In this document: positions 34,478-42,132 of the stretch, in pieces
How positions within the stretch are numbered: the stretch's first letter is position 1
Layout of the letters: each line of letters opens with the position of its first letter
NCBI GenBank assembly: GCA_964512225.1
Contig: CAZEKB010000011.1
Location: 1-64,000, forward strand
From: CAZEKB01 sp964512225
Lineage (GTDB): Bacteria; Myxococcota_A; UBA796; UBA9615
DNA length: 64,000 nt
Direction of reading: 5' to 3'
Translations under genes and position numbers: made by a program
Notes under the pieces: model-generated
What the model was told of the DNA's origin: nothing
The model's input: the letters and a program-made list of their open reading frames with translations, nothing else
Databases searched by the model: none

Positions 34478-35592
34478 CGCGCGCAGCGGTCGCCGGCGCG
34501 GGGCGCATCGTCATCAAGCTGGGCACCCGGGTCGTCACCCACGACGACGGGCGCCTCGCCCTCGCCCGCCTCTACTCCGTGGTCGAGGCCGCCGCCGCGC
34601 TGCGCCGCGCGGGGCGCGAGGTGCTGATCGTCTCGTCGGGCGCGGTGGGGCTCGGCATCGAAGCCCTCTCCTTCGACGAGCGGCCCACGGAGCTCGCCGA
34701 CCTGCAGGCGTGCGCGGCCGTCGGCCAGTCGCGGCTCATGTCGATGTACGGCGAGGGCTTCGCCCGGCTCGACGTCGTCTGCGGTCAGGTCCTCCTCACC
34801 CAGTCCGACTTCGACGACCGGGACCGCTACCTCAACCTGCGGTCCACGCTGCTCGCGCTGCTCCGCCGCGGGGTCGTGCCCGTCATCAACGAGAACGACG
34901 CGGTGGCCACCGATGAGCTCCGGTTCCTGCCCGGCGAGGGCCGCCCGGTGTTCGGCGACAACGACGGGCTCTCGGCGCTGGTCGCCACGAAGCTCGGCGC
35001 CGACCTGCTGGTGCTGCTCACGGACGTGGACGGGCTGCACGAGCGGGATCCGCGGGTCGATCCGACGGCCCCGCTCATCCACACCTGGGGACGCGACGAC
35101 GTGGACGCCGGCGACGGCTCCCCGGCGGGCCGCGGGGGCATGGGGAGCAAGCTCGCGGCCGCGCTCGTCGCGGCGAAGTCCGGCTGCCACGTGGTGATCG
35201 CGAACGGCCGCGTCGACGGCGCGCTGCCGCGGGTCCTCCGGGGCGAGGTCGAGGGCACCTGGTTCCCGGCCGAGATCGGGCTCGGGGCGCGGCGGCGGTG
35301 GATCGCCTTCGCCACGGCGCCCCGGGGCGTGCTGCACCTGGACGACGGCGCCGTGCGGGCCCTGCGTGAGCGGGGGGCGTCGCTGCTGGCGGCGGGCGTA
35401 CGACGGGTCGAGGGGACGTTCGAGCGGGGGGACGTCGTGGAGCTGCGGACGATGGACGGGGAGCTCGTGGGGCGGGGGATGGTGCACTGCGACGCCGACG
35501 CGGCCCGACGGTGGGCCGGCGGCGAGCGCCCCTCGGGGGTGCGGAACCACCACGCCCTGGTCCACCGCGACCAGCTGGCTCTGGAGGGGTGA
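34474..35592 (+). CDS. proB: Glutamate 5-kinase
   Basis: 372 residues. The amino-acid kinase domain (1-260) has IVIKLGTRVV, IVSSGAVGLGIEAL, PVINENDAV, FGDNDGLSALVA, TDVDGL and GRGGMGSKLAAA; the C-terminal ~100 residues are a PUA domain. It phosphorylates L-glutamate, the first and feedback-regulated step of proline synthesis. The length is typical of two-domain bacterial ProB. ATG overlaps the NlpC/P60-like stop, and the stop overlaps proA by one base. Confidence 0.97.
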   Translation: MTRAAVAGAGRIVIKLGTRVVTHDDGRLALARLYSVVEAAAALRRAGREVLIVSSGAVGLGIEALSFDERPTELADLQACAAVGQSRLMSMYGEGFARLDVVCGQVLLTQSDFDDRDRYLNLRSTLLALLRRGVVPVINENDAVATDELRFLPGEGRPVFGDNDGLSALVATKLGADLLVLLTDVDGLHERDPRVDPTAPLIHTWGRDDVDAGDGSPAGRGGMGSKLAAALVAAKSGCHVVIANGRVDGALPRVLRGEVEGTWFPAEIGLGARRRWIAFATAPRGVLHLDDGAVRALRERGASLLAAGVRRVEGTFERGDVVELRTMDGELVGRGMVHCDADAARRWAGGERPSGVRNHHALVHRDQLALEG

Positions 35593-36893
35593 TGGACTGG
35601 ACGACGCGCGCGGCCGAGGTACGGCGCGCCCAGCGGGTGCTCGGGGCCGCCCCGGGGGAGCAGCGCACGGCGGCGCTGCAGGCCCTCGCCCGGCTGCTGG
35701 GCGAGCGCGAGACCGACCTGCTGGGCGCCAACCGCGAGGATCTGGAGGCGGCCGAGGCCGACGGACTGGCCGCGCCCCTGCGGCGGCGGCTGGGCCTCAC
35801 CCCCGAGAAGCTGTCGACCCTGCGGGAAGGCGTCGCCTCCCTGGCCGACGACGACGACCCGATCGGTCGCCCCCTGCGCCGCACGGAGCTGGACGACGGC
35901 CTGGTCCTCACGCGCGTCGCGGCCCCGCTGGGCGTGCTGCTGATCATCTTCGAGAGCCGCCCGGACGCGGTGATCCAGATCGGGGCCCTGGCCCTGCGGG
36001 CGGGCGACGCCGTGATCCTCAAGGGGGGGCGCGAAGCGAAGCACAGCAACGCCGCGCTCGTCGCCTGCCTGCGCGACGCCCTCGCGGAGGTGGGGCTGCC
36101 CGCGGACTGCGTCGTCGGGGTGGAGGGGCGAGCGCCCGTCGCGGCGCTGCTGGAGTGCGACCACGACATCGACCTGGTCATCCCGCGGGGCTCGGGCGAG
36201 CTGGTGCGGACGATCCAGCGGTCGACGCGCATCCCCGTCCTCGGGCACGCGGAGGGGGTCTGCCACCTCTACCTGGACGCGGGCGCGGACCCGGCGATGG
36301 CGGCGCGGCTCGCGGTGGACGGCAAGTGCGACTACCCCGCGGCCTGCAACGCGACCGAGACGCTCCTGGTCCACCGCGCGTGGCTGCCGAACCTGCCGGT
36401 GGTGGGGGCGGCCCTGCGCGACGAGGGGGTGACCCTGATCGCCGACGCCCCGGCGCGGGCCGTCCTCGGGAACGCGGGGATCGAGGCCGAGGCCGCGACG
36501 GACGCGGACTGGCGGGCGGAGTACGGCGACCTCCGGCTCGCGGTGGCCGTCGTGGACGACCTCGACGCCGCCGTCGCCCACATCCACCGCTACGGGTCGG
36601 CCCACACCGACGCCGTGGTCACGGACGACGAGGGCGCGGCGGCGGCGTTCCTGGCGCGCGTCGACGCGGCGTCCGTCTTCCACAACGCGAGCACGCGGTT
36701 CGCGGACGGGTACCGCTACGGCCTGGGGGCCGAGGTGGGCATCGCCACGGGCCGCATCCACGCGCGCGGGCCGGTCGGCGTGGAGGGGCTGCTGACGACG
36801 CGCTGGCTCCTGCGCGGGTCGGGGCAGGCGGCGAGCGACTACGGCCCGGGCAAGCGCTCGTTCACGCACCGGGGGCTCGACCCTCAGTCGTAG
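35592..36893 (+). CDS. proA: Glutamate-5-semialdehyde dehydrogenase
   Basis: 433 residues, full length. The aldehyde-dehydrogenase fold shows PLGVLLIIFESRPD, the NADP-binding LKGGREAKHSN, the nucleophile Cys252 in YPAACNATETLLVH and the closing YGPGKRSFTHRGL. It reduces glutamyl-5-phosphate to the semialdehyde, the second step of proline synthesis. It starts one base inside the proB stop. Its end overlaps the convergent gene at 36884-37768 by ten bases. Confidence 0.97.
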   Translation: MDWTTRAAEVRRAQRVLGAAPGEQRTAALQALARLLGERETDLLGANREDLEAAEADGLAAPLRRRLGLTPEKLSTLREGVASLADDDDPIGRPLRRTELDDGLVLTRVAAPLGVLLIIFESRPDAVIQIGALALRAGDAVILKGGREAKHSNAALVACLRDALAEVGLPADCVVGVEGRAPVAALLECDHDIDLVIPRGSGELVRTIQRSTRIPVLGHAEGVCHLYLDAGADPAMAARLAVDGKCDYPAACNATETLLVHRAWLPNLPVVGAALRDEGVTLIADAPARAVLGNAGIEAEAATDADWRAEYGDLRLAVAVVDDLDAAVAHIHRYGSAHTDAVVTDDEGAAAAFLARVDAASVFHNASTRFADGYRYGLGAEVGIATGRIHARGPVGVEGLLTTRWLLRGSGQAASDYGPGKRSFTHRGLDPQS

Positions 36894-37768
36894 TCGATCT
36901 CCATCCCTCGCGCGGGCCCCCGACCGTCGCCGACGAGCTCGCTGTGGCGGGGGCGGGGGCGACCGAGGGTCACGTCGACCCCGAAGTCCAGGCGCCAGTT
37001 GGGGGTGGTGGGGTCTCGGCGGCTCGGGGGCGGGGTCAAGGCGACGCGGACCATCGGCCGCACGCGCCAGTGGCGGGGAGACTCGAACCCCATCGTGAAC
37101 TTCGGCACCGCGCCGTCGTTGTCGACGATGCCGATGTCGGCCCCGATGAGGAACGTCGGCCAGTCGCCGCCGAGGATGCGCGCGCCGTGGAAGATGCTCA
37201 TCTCGGTCGCCAGGACCTCGCTGCCGCTGGGGAAGAACTCCCAGCCGAACTGATACGCGGCGACGCCGAGGCGGCCGACCGCGACCTCGAGGTCGGCGAC
37301 GGGGAGCAGCTCGGGGGTGGTGTCGCGGGTCGTGCCCGCGCCGAGCCCGAAGACGAGGCGGCTCTTGATGTGCCGCTGGTGGACGCCGAGCACGACGCCC
37401 CCCCAACCGCGCGTGGCGGTCGTGTAGTCGATGCTCTGCGAGGCCGTCTCCCAGACCCCGGAGTCGTCGTCGAGGACGAAGGTGATGCTCCGGTCGAGGG
37501 CGGCGGTCCAGTACACGCCCCCGGCCCCGCCGATCTCGAGACCCGGCGCCGCCTCGGGCTCGACCGTGACGTGGGCCTCGCCCCGCAGCGTCTCGGTGTA
37601 CTTGTCGCGGCGGTTGATCCGGGTGCTGCCGCAGCCCCCGCCGGTCTCCTGCGCCCAGAAGGACGGGCCCAGGGCGCCGCTGCCGCCCACCTCGACGCTC
37701 CCGAACCCCGGCGACGGCCCCGCGAGCAGGAGCCCGACGACCAGGGCCCCCGGGATCCCCTTCCACAT
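36884..37768 (-). CDS. Exported protein, possible outer-membrane beta-barrel
   Basis: 294 residues from the ATG at 37768, chosen for GGAG seven bases upstream; ATG 37783 and TTG 37801 are alternatives. The signal peptide is MWKGIPGALVVGLLLAGPSPGFG. The mature protein alternates polar and hydrophobic residues in strand-like runs (GLEIGGAGGVYWTAAL, LEVAVGRLGVAAYQFGWEF, WRVRPMVRVALTPP), as in small outer-membrane barrels, and contains an acidic ITFVLDDDSG loop. No family is recognised. Predicted outer membrane. Confidence 0.55.
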   Translation of the reverse strand: MWKGIPGALVVGLLLAGPSPGFGSVEVGGSGALGPSFWAQETGGGCGSTRINRRDKYTETLRGEAHVTVEPEAAPGLEIGGAGGVYWTAALDRSITFVLDDDSGVWETASQSIDYTTATRGWGGVVLGVHQRHIKSRLVFGLGAGTTRDTTPELLPVADLEVAVGRLGVAAYQFGWEFFPSGSEVLATEMSIFHGARILGGDWPTFLIGADIGIVDNDGAVPKFTMGFESPRHWRVRPMVRVALTPPPSRRDPTTPNWRLDFGVDVTLGRPRPRHSELVGDGRGPARGMEIDYD

Positions 37769-37899
37769 GCCGCGGCTCCGCATGCCCCCAGACTGCCGCA
37801 AGTCCGGTGCGCGACGAGGGGGCGACGGCGGGCCCGGGAGCAGGGGCGCCCGATGCGGGATGGGCGGCGCGTGCTTACCTGCGCAGCGCGGAGGCTCCG

Positions 37900-38901
37900 G
37901 TGCGGCGATCGATCCCCTTGCTCCTCATCCTGGCCGTCGGCGGCTGCGCAGGCGACGGATTCGCCCTGGACTGTCGGCCCGCGTCGACCAACTGGAACGA
38001 CCCCCCGGCGAACCGAGACCCCGAAGGAGGAGACGACGACGACGCGGTCGCAGACGACGACGACGCGGTCGGAGACGACGACGACGCGGACGACCGGCCC
38101 ACGGCCGACGCGGCGACGTTCACGATGCAGTGGCTGGTGACGCCCCTCGCGGGTGACGACGACGACTCCGCGGACGACGACGACTCCGCGGACGACGACG
38201 ACTCCGCGGACGACCCCGTCGCGGGCGGCTGGAGCGTGACGGGCGAGCTGGTGACGACGCTGTGGATCGACGTCTCGAACGGCATCCCCGACTGCGAGCA
38301 GCACGTCCGGATCGAGGGGACGTTGTGGTTCGGCCCCGGCGTGCTCACGGGGGTGGACGCCCCGGGGACGTGCGCGTCCTGTACGGGCTGGTTCGAGGTG
38401 GACAGGTTCGAGGACGTCAGCGACCCGACGGCCGACCCCGAGCACTGCTCACCGGAGTGGCTGCGGGAGACGGGCCGGGACTGGGGCACGCGCATGCTCC
38501 GGCCCGCGGACCCGGACGAGGTCCCGCCGGACTTCGGCGACTTCTCCTACCTCGCCCTGATGGACCGCGCGACGCACGCGGCCTCGGGCCTCGACTTCGC
38601 GGTCTCGGCGGACACGGACTGGACGGCGGCGGGCCAGGACGAGTCCTGGGACGAGCTCACGATGCAGTACTGGGGCACGGGCTTCACCCACGCGCACCCG
38701 AGCTCGCTGTCGGCCACGGCGGGGCTGGACTGGATCACGACCCCGCCCGAGGGGGGCTCGGACTACCTCGCGGCGCTCCAGTTCGCGTTCGACCCGGTCG
38801 CCAACCCCCACCCGCGCCCCGACGACGCGAACGACACCCGCGACATGGAGGGCGCCTACACCGGGGAAGCCGGGTTCATCCTCACGCTCGGCCTACCGTA
38901 G
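37900..38901 (+). CDS. Asp-linker lipoprotein
   Basis: 333 residues, GTG start with GGAGG five bases upstream. Lipobox AVGGC gives Cys17. Two separate Asp-block regions occur: three DDDDA blocks near 45-65 and three DDDDS blocks near 85-105, separated by a stretch TADAATFTMQWLVTPLAG. The globular part (about 110-333) has several Cys (CEQHV, GTCASCTGWFEV, HCSPEW) and ends in a hydrophobic ILTLGLP. The function is unknown. It is convergent with the PDZ protein across a strong inverted repeat. Confidence 0.72.
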   Translation: MRRSIPLLLILAVGGCAGDGFALDCRPASTNWNDPPANRDPEGGDDDDAVADDDDAVGDDDDADDRPTADAATFTMQWLVTPLAGDDDDSADDDDSADDDDSADDPVAGGWSVTGELVTTLWIDVSNGIPDCEQHVRIEGTLWFGPGVLTGVDAPGTCASCTGWFEVDRFEDVSDPTADPEHCSPEWLRETGRDWGTRMLRPADPDEVPPDFGDFSYLALMDRATHAASGLDFAVSADTDWTAAGQDESWDELTMQYWGTGFTHAHPSSLSATAGLDWITTPPEGGSDYLAALQFAFDPVANPHPRPDDANDTRDMEGAYTGEAGFILTLGLP

Positions 38902-38935
38902 ACCCCCGGTCCCGAACAACACCTCGAGGCCCCTC

Positions 38936-39015
38936 GTCTCGAGAACAACCAGCTCCGAAACCCGACAACCGACGTGCGAAGCATGTCGGTTGTCGGCCCC
39001 CGAGAGCCTCGAGAC
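38936..39015. terminator. Nested inverted repeat, bidirectional terminator candidate
   Basis: A 16-bp stem (38962-38977 with 38981-38996, one G-T pair) closes on a three-base GAA loop. An outer perfect 8-bp arm (GTCTCGAG at 38936, CTCGAGAC at 39008) encloses it. It lies between two convergent genes, so it can end both transcripts. There is no U-tract on either side. Confidence 0.75.
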
Positions 39016-39028
39016 CCAGACGATGGGC

Positions 39029-40003
39029 CTACTTCTTCTTTTTGCCGCCGCCGCCCTTGCGGACCTTGATCTTGACGAGGTCGCCGTCCTTGAGCTCGAT
39101 CGGGATCTTGTAGGTCGCGGGCCACTGGGTGAGCAGGCCCTTGAAGTGGGCGACGTTCTTGAGCTTGAAGCCGCCGACGCGCTTGATCACGTCACCGGGC
39201 TTCAGCTTGGCGCGCATGGCGGCCGAGCCCTCGTCCAGCTCCTCGATGAGGATGCCGATGGTCCTGCCCTTGCTGTTCTGAACGGCGGAGACCTTCTTGA
39301 AGCCCACGTTCTGGCGCTTGATTTGATAGATGTCCGGGACCGCGAGGTTGCACTTCGGATCGTCGTTGAGGTTGATGCACGCGTACAGGTTCACGGGGCC
39401 GGGGACGACGATGCCCGCCGAGAGCCACATGTTGCCCTTGCTGCTGGGCTCGAGGATGGCGCTCTTGGGGGGCCCGGAGTCGCCGCCGCCGCCCATGAGG
39501 CCGCCCATCATCCCGCCGCCCGCGGCGGGGGCCGCGGCCGCCCCGGAGTCGGTCTCGTAGTCGGGCCAGACGCGCTTGAGCTCGGTCATGGGGGGAGCGA
39601 GCTCGAGCTTGACCTTCTCGCAGCGCGGCTTGTCCTCGGGCGAGTAGCAGGCCATGAGGGAGTCGCCGAAGCCGGGCACGGAGACGCGCAGCCAGGCGGC
39701 CATGGAGTCCTGGTCGATGTGCAGGAAGGACAGCGCGGTGGCGGGCATGAAGTCCGGCAGGGGGACGGGGTCGCACCGGTCGACGGTGGCGACGTCGCCG
39801 CAGCCCCACAGGAGGTCGCCCTTGATCGGGATCTTGTGGATGACCCAGCCGCCGCCCTGGTCGTCCTGGGAGTAGACCTCGAAGTCGCCCGAGGCCATGA
39901 CCCCACCGCCGCCGCCGCCGAAGGGGGCCGCGCTCGCCGCGGGGGCGCACAGGAGGAGGGCCGCGATTGCCGCGGTGCCGGTCGCGAGGGCACGAAGATG
40001 CAT
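39029..40003 (-). CDS. Secreted PDZ-domain protein
   Basis: 324 residues; ATG with GGAG upstream. The signal peptide ends APAASAA. Low-complexity Gly stretches (FGGGGGG, GGGMMGGLMGGGG) separate beta-rich segments with Cys pairs. The last ~75 residues form a PDZ domain (IGILIEELDEGSAAM, LKPGDVIKRVGGFKLKNVAHF). The tail is basic (RKGGGGKKKK). No protease domain is present, so the PDZ probably binds peptide C-termini in the periplasm or outside. It is divergent from the lipoprotein-cupin pair. Confidence 0.75.
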   Translation of the reverse strand: MHLRALATGTAAIAALLLCAPAASAAPFGGGGGGVMASGDFEVYSQDDQGGGWVIHKIPIKGDLLWGCGDVATVDRCDPVPLPDFMPATALSFLHIDQDSMAAWLRVSVPGFGDSLMACYSPEDKPRCEKVKLELAPPMTELKRVWPDYETDSGAAAAPAAGGGMMGGLMGGGGDSGPPKSAILEPSSKGNMWLSAGIVVPGPVNLYACINLNDDPKCNLAVPDIYQIKRQNVGFKKVSAVQNSKGRTIGILIEELDEGSAAMRAKLKPGDVIKRVGGFKLKNVAHFKGLLTQWPATYKIPIELKDGDLVKIKVRKGGGGKKKK

Positions 40004-40128
40004 CAGAACTCCAAAGGGGGACTCGATTGAGCGGCGAGGCTACGAGGCGATGGCGAGGGCCGTCAATGGGGGGGCCGGAACTGCACGCGGTGGTCGACGA
40101 GGCGAGGGGAAGCGCGCAGACTCCGGGC

Positions 40129-41046
40129 ATGCTGGTCCTGCTGCGCTTCGCCGTCCTCGCCCTCTTGGGAGTCGCCGCCTGGAGCGCGTGCCCGGATCCG
40201 ACGGACGACGACGACACCGCGGCGAACGACGACGACTCGGCCGCGGCGGACGACGACGACGGCGGCGACGACGACGACGCGACGACGCTCCCCCCGGTGG
40301 AGGACGCGGCGGGGTTGGTCGACGGCTACTGGGAGCTGGACCTGACGGAGGCGGAGTACGTGGAGCCGCCGAACATGGCGATCCTGCTCGGGGCGGCGAT
40401 CGGGGACCTGTCGCTCCTGTTCGGGGTCGCGCCGGAGTCGGACCTGGAGGCGGGGGAGGTCCACATCCTCGGAGCGCTCGGCGACGACGCGACGGAGGAC
40501 CCGGTGTTGCAGGACCTCTGCCGGGCGACGCAGCCGTTCACGGCGGGGCCGGACGGGGAGTTCGCGACGGCGGACGACACGGTCGGCGAGTTCATCAACC
40601 CGGCGGTGCGACTCGATCGGTTCGACTACGACCTCGTCGCGAGCGGCACGATCATCCCGCTGACGGACGTGCAGCTGACGTTCGGGTTCACGCCGGACGG
40701 CGCGCGCATCGAGATGGGTCGGCTGCGCGCGACGATGGACACGCGCCCGATCTCCCTGGACATCCTCAACAACGAGGACCCGTATCGCGGGTGCGAGATC
40801 ATCTTCGAGACGTCGAAGCGGGAGTGCTTCGAGTGCGGCGGGGACGCCCCCGGCAACTTCTGCATCGGGCTGGAGATCGCGGACCTGCCGGGGACGCGGC
40901 AGGGCTCGGGGCTGGTGCCGCGTCGATGCGAGGAGATCATCCGCGAGGACCTGGAGGACGTCGGCTGCGACGGGCGGGCGGAGGACTTCCAGCGCGAGGG
41001 TGAGGACGGCTACCCGCTGTGCCCGGCCTACACGGAGGAGCGATGA
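40129..41046 (+). CDS. Asp-linker lipoprotein
   Basis: 305 residues. Lipobox AAWSAC (Cys23) is followed by a linker of DDDDTA, DDDSA and DDDD blocks up to about residue 60. The mature domain has FTAGPDGEFATADDT and a Cys-rich stretch near 225-240 (CEIIFE, ECFECGGD, NFC), then CDGRAEDF and a final PLCPAYTEER. No known family. CAGACT stands six bases before the ATG, close to the TANNNT pattern. The stop overlaps the cupin gene as ATGA. Confidence 0.72.
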   Translation: MLVLLRFAVLALLGVAAWSACPDPTDDDDTAANDDDSAAADDDDGGDDDDATTLPPVEDAAGLVDGYWELDLTEAEYVEPPNMAILLGAAIGDLSLLFGVAPESDLEAGEVHILGALGDDATEDPVLQDLCRATQPFTAGPDGEFATADDTVGEFINPAVRLDRFDYDLVASGTIIPLTDVQLTFGFTPDGARIEMGRLRATMDTRPISLDILNNEDPYRGCEIIFETSKRECFECGGDAPGNFCIGLEIADLPGTRQGSGLVPRRCEEIIREDLEDVGCDGRAEDFQREGEDGYPLCPAYTEER

Positions 41047-41429
41047 CGGTGCGACCCCTGCGGCTCGAGTCGACGTACCTGCTGGTGAATCCGGACGAGA
41101 CGGTGACCCCGATCCCGGTGAGCCCGGACTTCTGGGCGACGATCGGACAGCGAACGGACATCCACGACGGGCGCATGGTGATGCGCTTCTTCTACGACGC
41201 GGACTGGACGACCTGGGAGGTGCACCCCCACGCGGACGAGGTGATCATCTGCGTGGGAGGGACCTTCACGATGGTGCTGGACCTGCCCGAGGGCGAGCGT
41301 CGGGTCGAGCTGTCGGAGGGGGAGACGGTCGTGATCCCCGCCGGCATCTGGCACACGGCGGACGTGCCGGGCGAGGCGTCGGGGATCTTCCTCACCGCGG
41401 GCAGAGGGACCCAGCACCGGCCACGGTGA
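41043..41429 (+). CDS. Small cupin-domain protein
   Basis: 128 residues forming one cupin barrel: motif 1 WEVHPHADEVIICVGGTF (His-x-His...Glu metal ligands) and motif 2 ETVVIPAGIWHTAD with a His. A metal-binding, probably sugar- or small-molecule-binding protein. No signal peptide. It is coupled by ATGA to an exported lipoprotein gene. The 51-bp repeat array begins just after its stop. Confidence 0.82.
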   Translation: MTVRPLRLESTYLLVNPDETVTPIPVSPDFWATIGQRTDIHDGRMVMRFFYDADWTTWEVHPHADEVIICVGGTFTMVLDLPEGERRVELSEGETVVIPAGIWHTADVPGEASGIFLTAGRGTQHRPR

Positions 41430-41460
41430 AACGCAGCGAGGCGGGCGGGGCGAGGGGGTC

Positions 41461-41723
41461 GTAGCGAGGCGAAACGAACCGTTTCCACCCGTTGCGGGCC
41501 CATCGAAGACCGCAGCGAGGCGAAACGAACCGTTTCCACCCGTTGCGGGCCCATCGAAGACCGCAGCGNNNNNNNNNNNNNNNNNNNNNNNNNNNNNNNN
41601 NNNNNNNNNNNNNNNNNNNNNNNNNNNNNNNNNNNNNNNNNNNNNNNNNNNNNNNNNNNNNNNNNNNNGCGGGCCCATCGAAGACCGCAGCGAGGCGAAA
41701 CGAACCGTTTCCACCCGTTGCGG
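41461..41723. repeat. 51-bp tandem repeat array
   Basis: Two complete adjacent copies (41461-41511, 41512-41562) and the start of a third precede the gap; the end of one copy and most of another (to 41723) follow it. The unit begins GCAGCGAGGCGAAACG and ends CATCGAAGACC, and contains the dyad GAAACG-AAC-CGTTTC. Copies are virtually identical, and there are no spacers. The true number is unknown because of the assembly gap. Confidence 0.95.
41569..41668. other. 100-N scaffold gap
   Basis: Exactly one hundred N, the usual placeholder for a gap of unknown size, set inside the 51-bp repeat array. Repeats on both sides show the assembly broke because of the array. Genes could be hidden here, though continuity of the repeat on both sides makes a longer array more likely. 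Confidence 0.98.
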
Positions 41724-41901
41724 TCGTTCGACGCACATCGGTCCGCGGCGCAGCAGGGTCTCGATCAACGGGGCTTGCCCCTTCGACGGGACAGCCCCCG
41801 AAAACCTTCAGGCGAATCTCTGCCCCTTGCCATTCGCCGAATCCTGCCGATGGTGAAAGACAGGGGAGCCGGCCCATCGGCTCTTCGGAACGGAGGCCGC
41901 C
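41724..41901. other. Non-coding stretch after the repeat array
   Basis: No convincing gene is seen. There are small hairpins: GGGGC-TT-GCCCC near 41770, GGCGAAT paired with ATTCGCC (14-base loop) near 41812-41840, and GAGCCG paired with CGGCTC near 41866. Base composition is less GC-rich than the flanks. GGAGG lies five bases before the next ATG. Confidence 0.6.
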
Positions 41902-42132
41902 ATGAGCGACCCGACTGCCAAGCCGCCCGTCCCCACCTCCGACGAGAGTCTCGTGCGCCTCGACCGCGCCGAGATCGACCTCGACTCCGTGCTCGTCGTC
42001 GACCCCGCGGTTCTCCACGCGGACAGCGACCCCGTCTCCGACTGGGTCCGCGCGACCACCGAAGGCATCGGCAACATGACCGCCGAAGAGTGGACCGCCT
42101 GGATCCACGAGTTCCAGCTCATCGCCGCCTGA
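41902..42132 (+). CDS. Small acidic protein, unknown
   Basis: 76 residues with GGAGG at proper spacing. It is acidic, with DLDSVLVVDPAVLHADSDPVSDWVRATTEG and an amphipathic C-terminal helix (MTAEEWTAWIHEFQLIAA). No signal, Cys or known motif. The final 14 bases overlap the convergent gene. A good ribosome-binding site and normal codon pattern support reality. Possible roles (toxin/antitoxin partner, peptide precursor) cannot be supported. Confidence 0.6.
   Translation: MSDPTAKPPVPTSDESLVRLDRAEIDLDSVLVVDPAVLHADSDPVSDWVRATTEGIGNMTAEEWTAWIHEFQLIAA

Noticed and set aside
28937..35592. Very long open frames on the strand opposite to, or in other frames of, the calcium-repeat gene and its neighbours
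   Set aside because: They are Arg/Gly/Val-rich shadows of repetitive GAC-rich coding sequence in GC-rich DNA. They have no start context or family similarity and span several real genes.
41461..41723. CRISPR array
   Set aside because: The 51-bp units are adjacent and identical over their whole length, with no unique spacers and no cas genes near, so it is a plain tandem repeat.
41902..42132. RiPP precursor next to the cupin
   Set aside because: No leader/core boundary, Cys/Ser/Thr-rich core or modification enzyme is present nearby.
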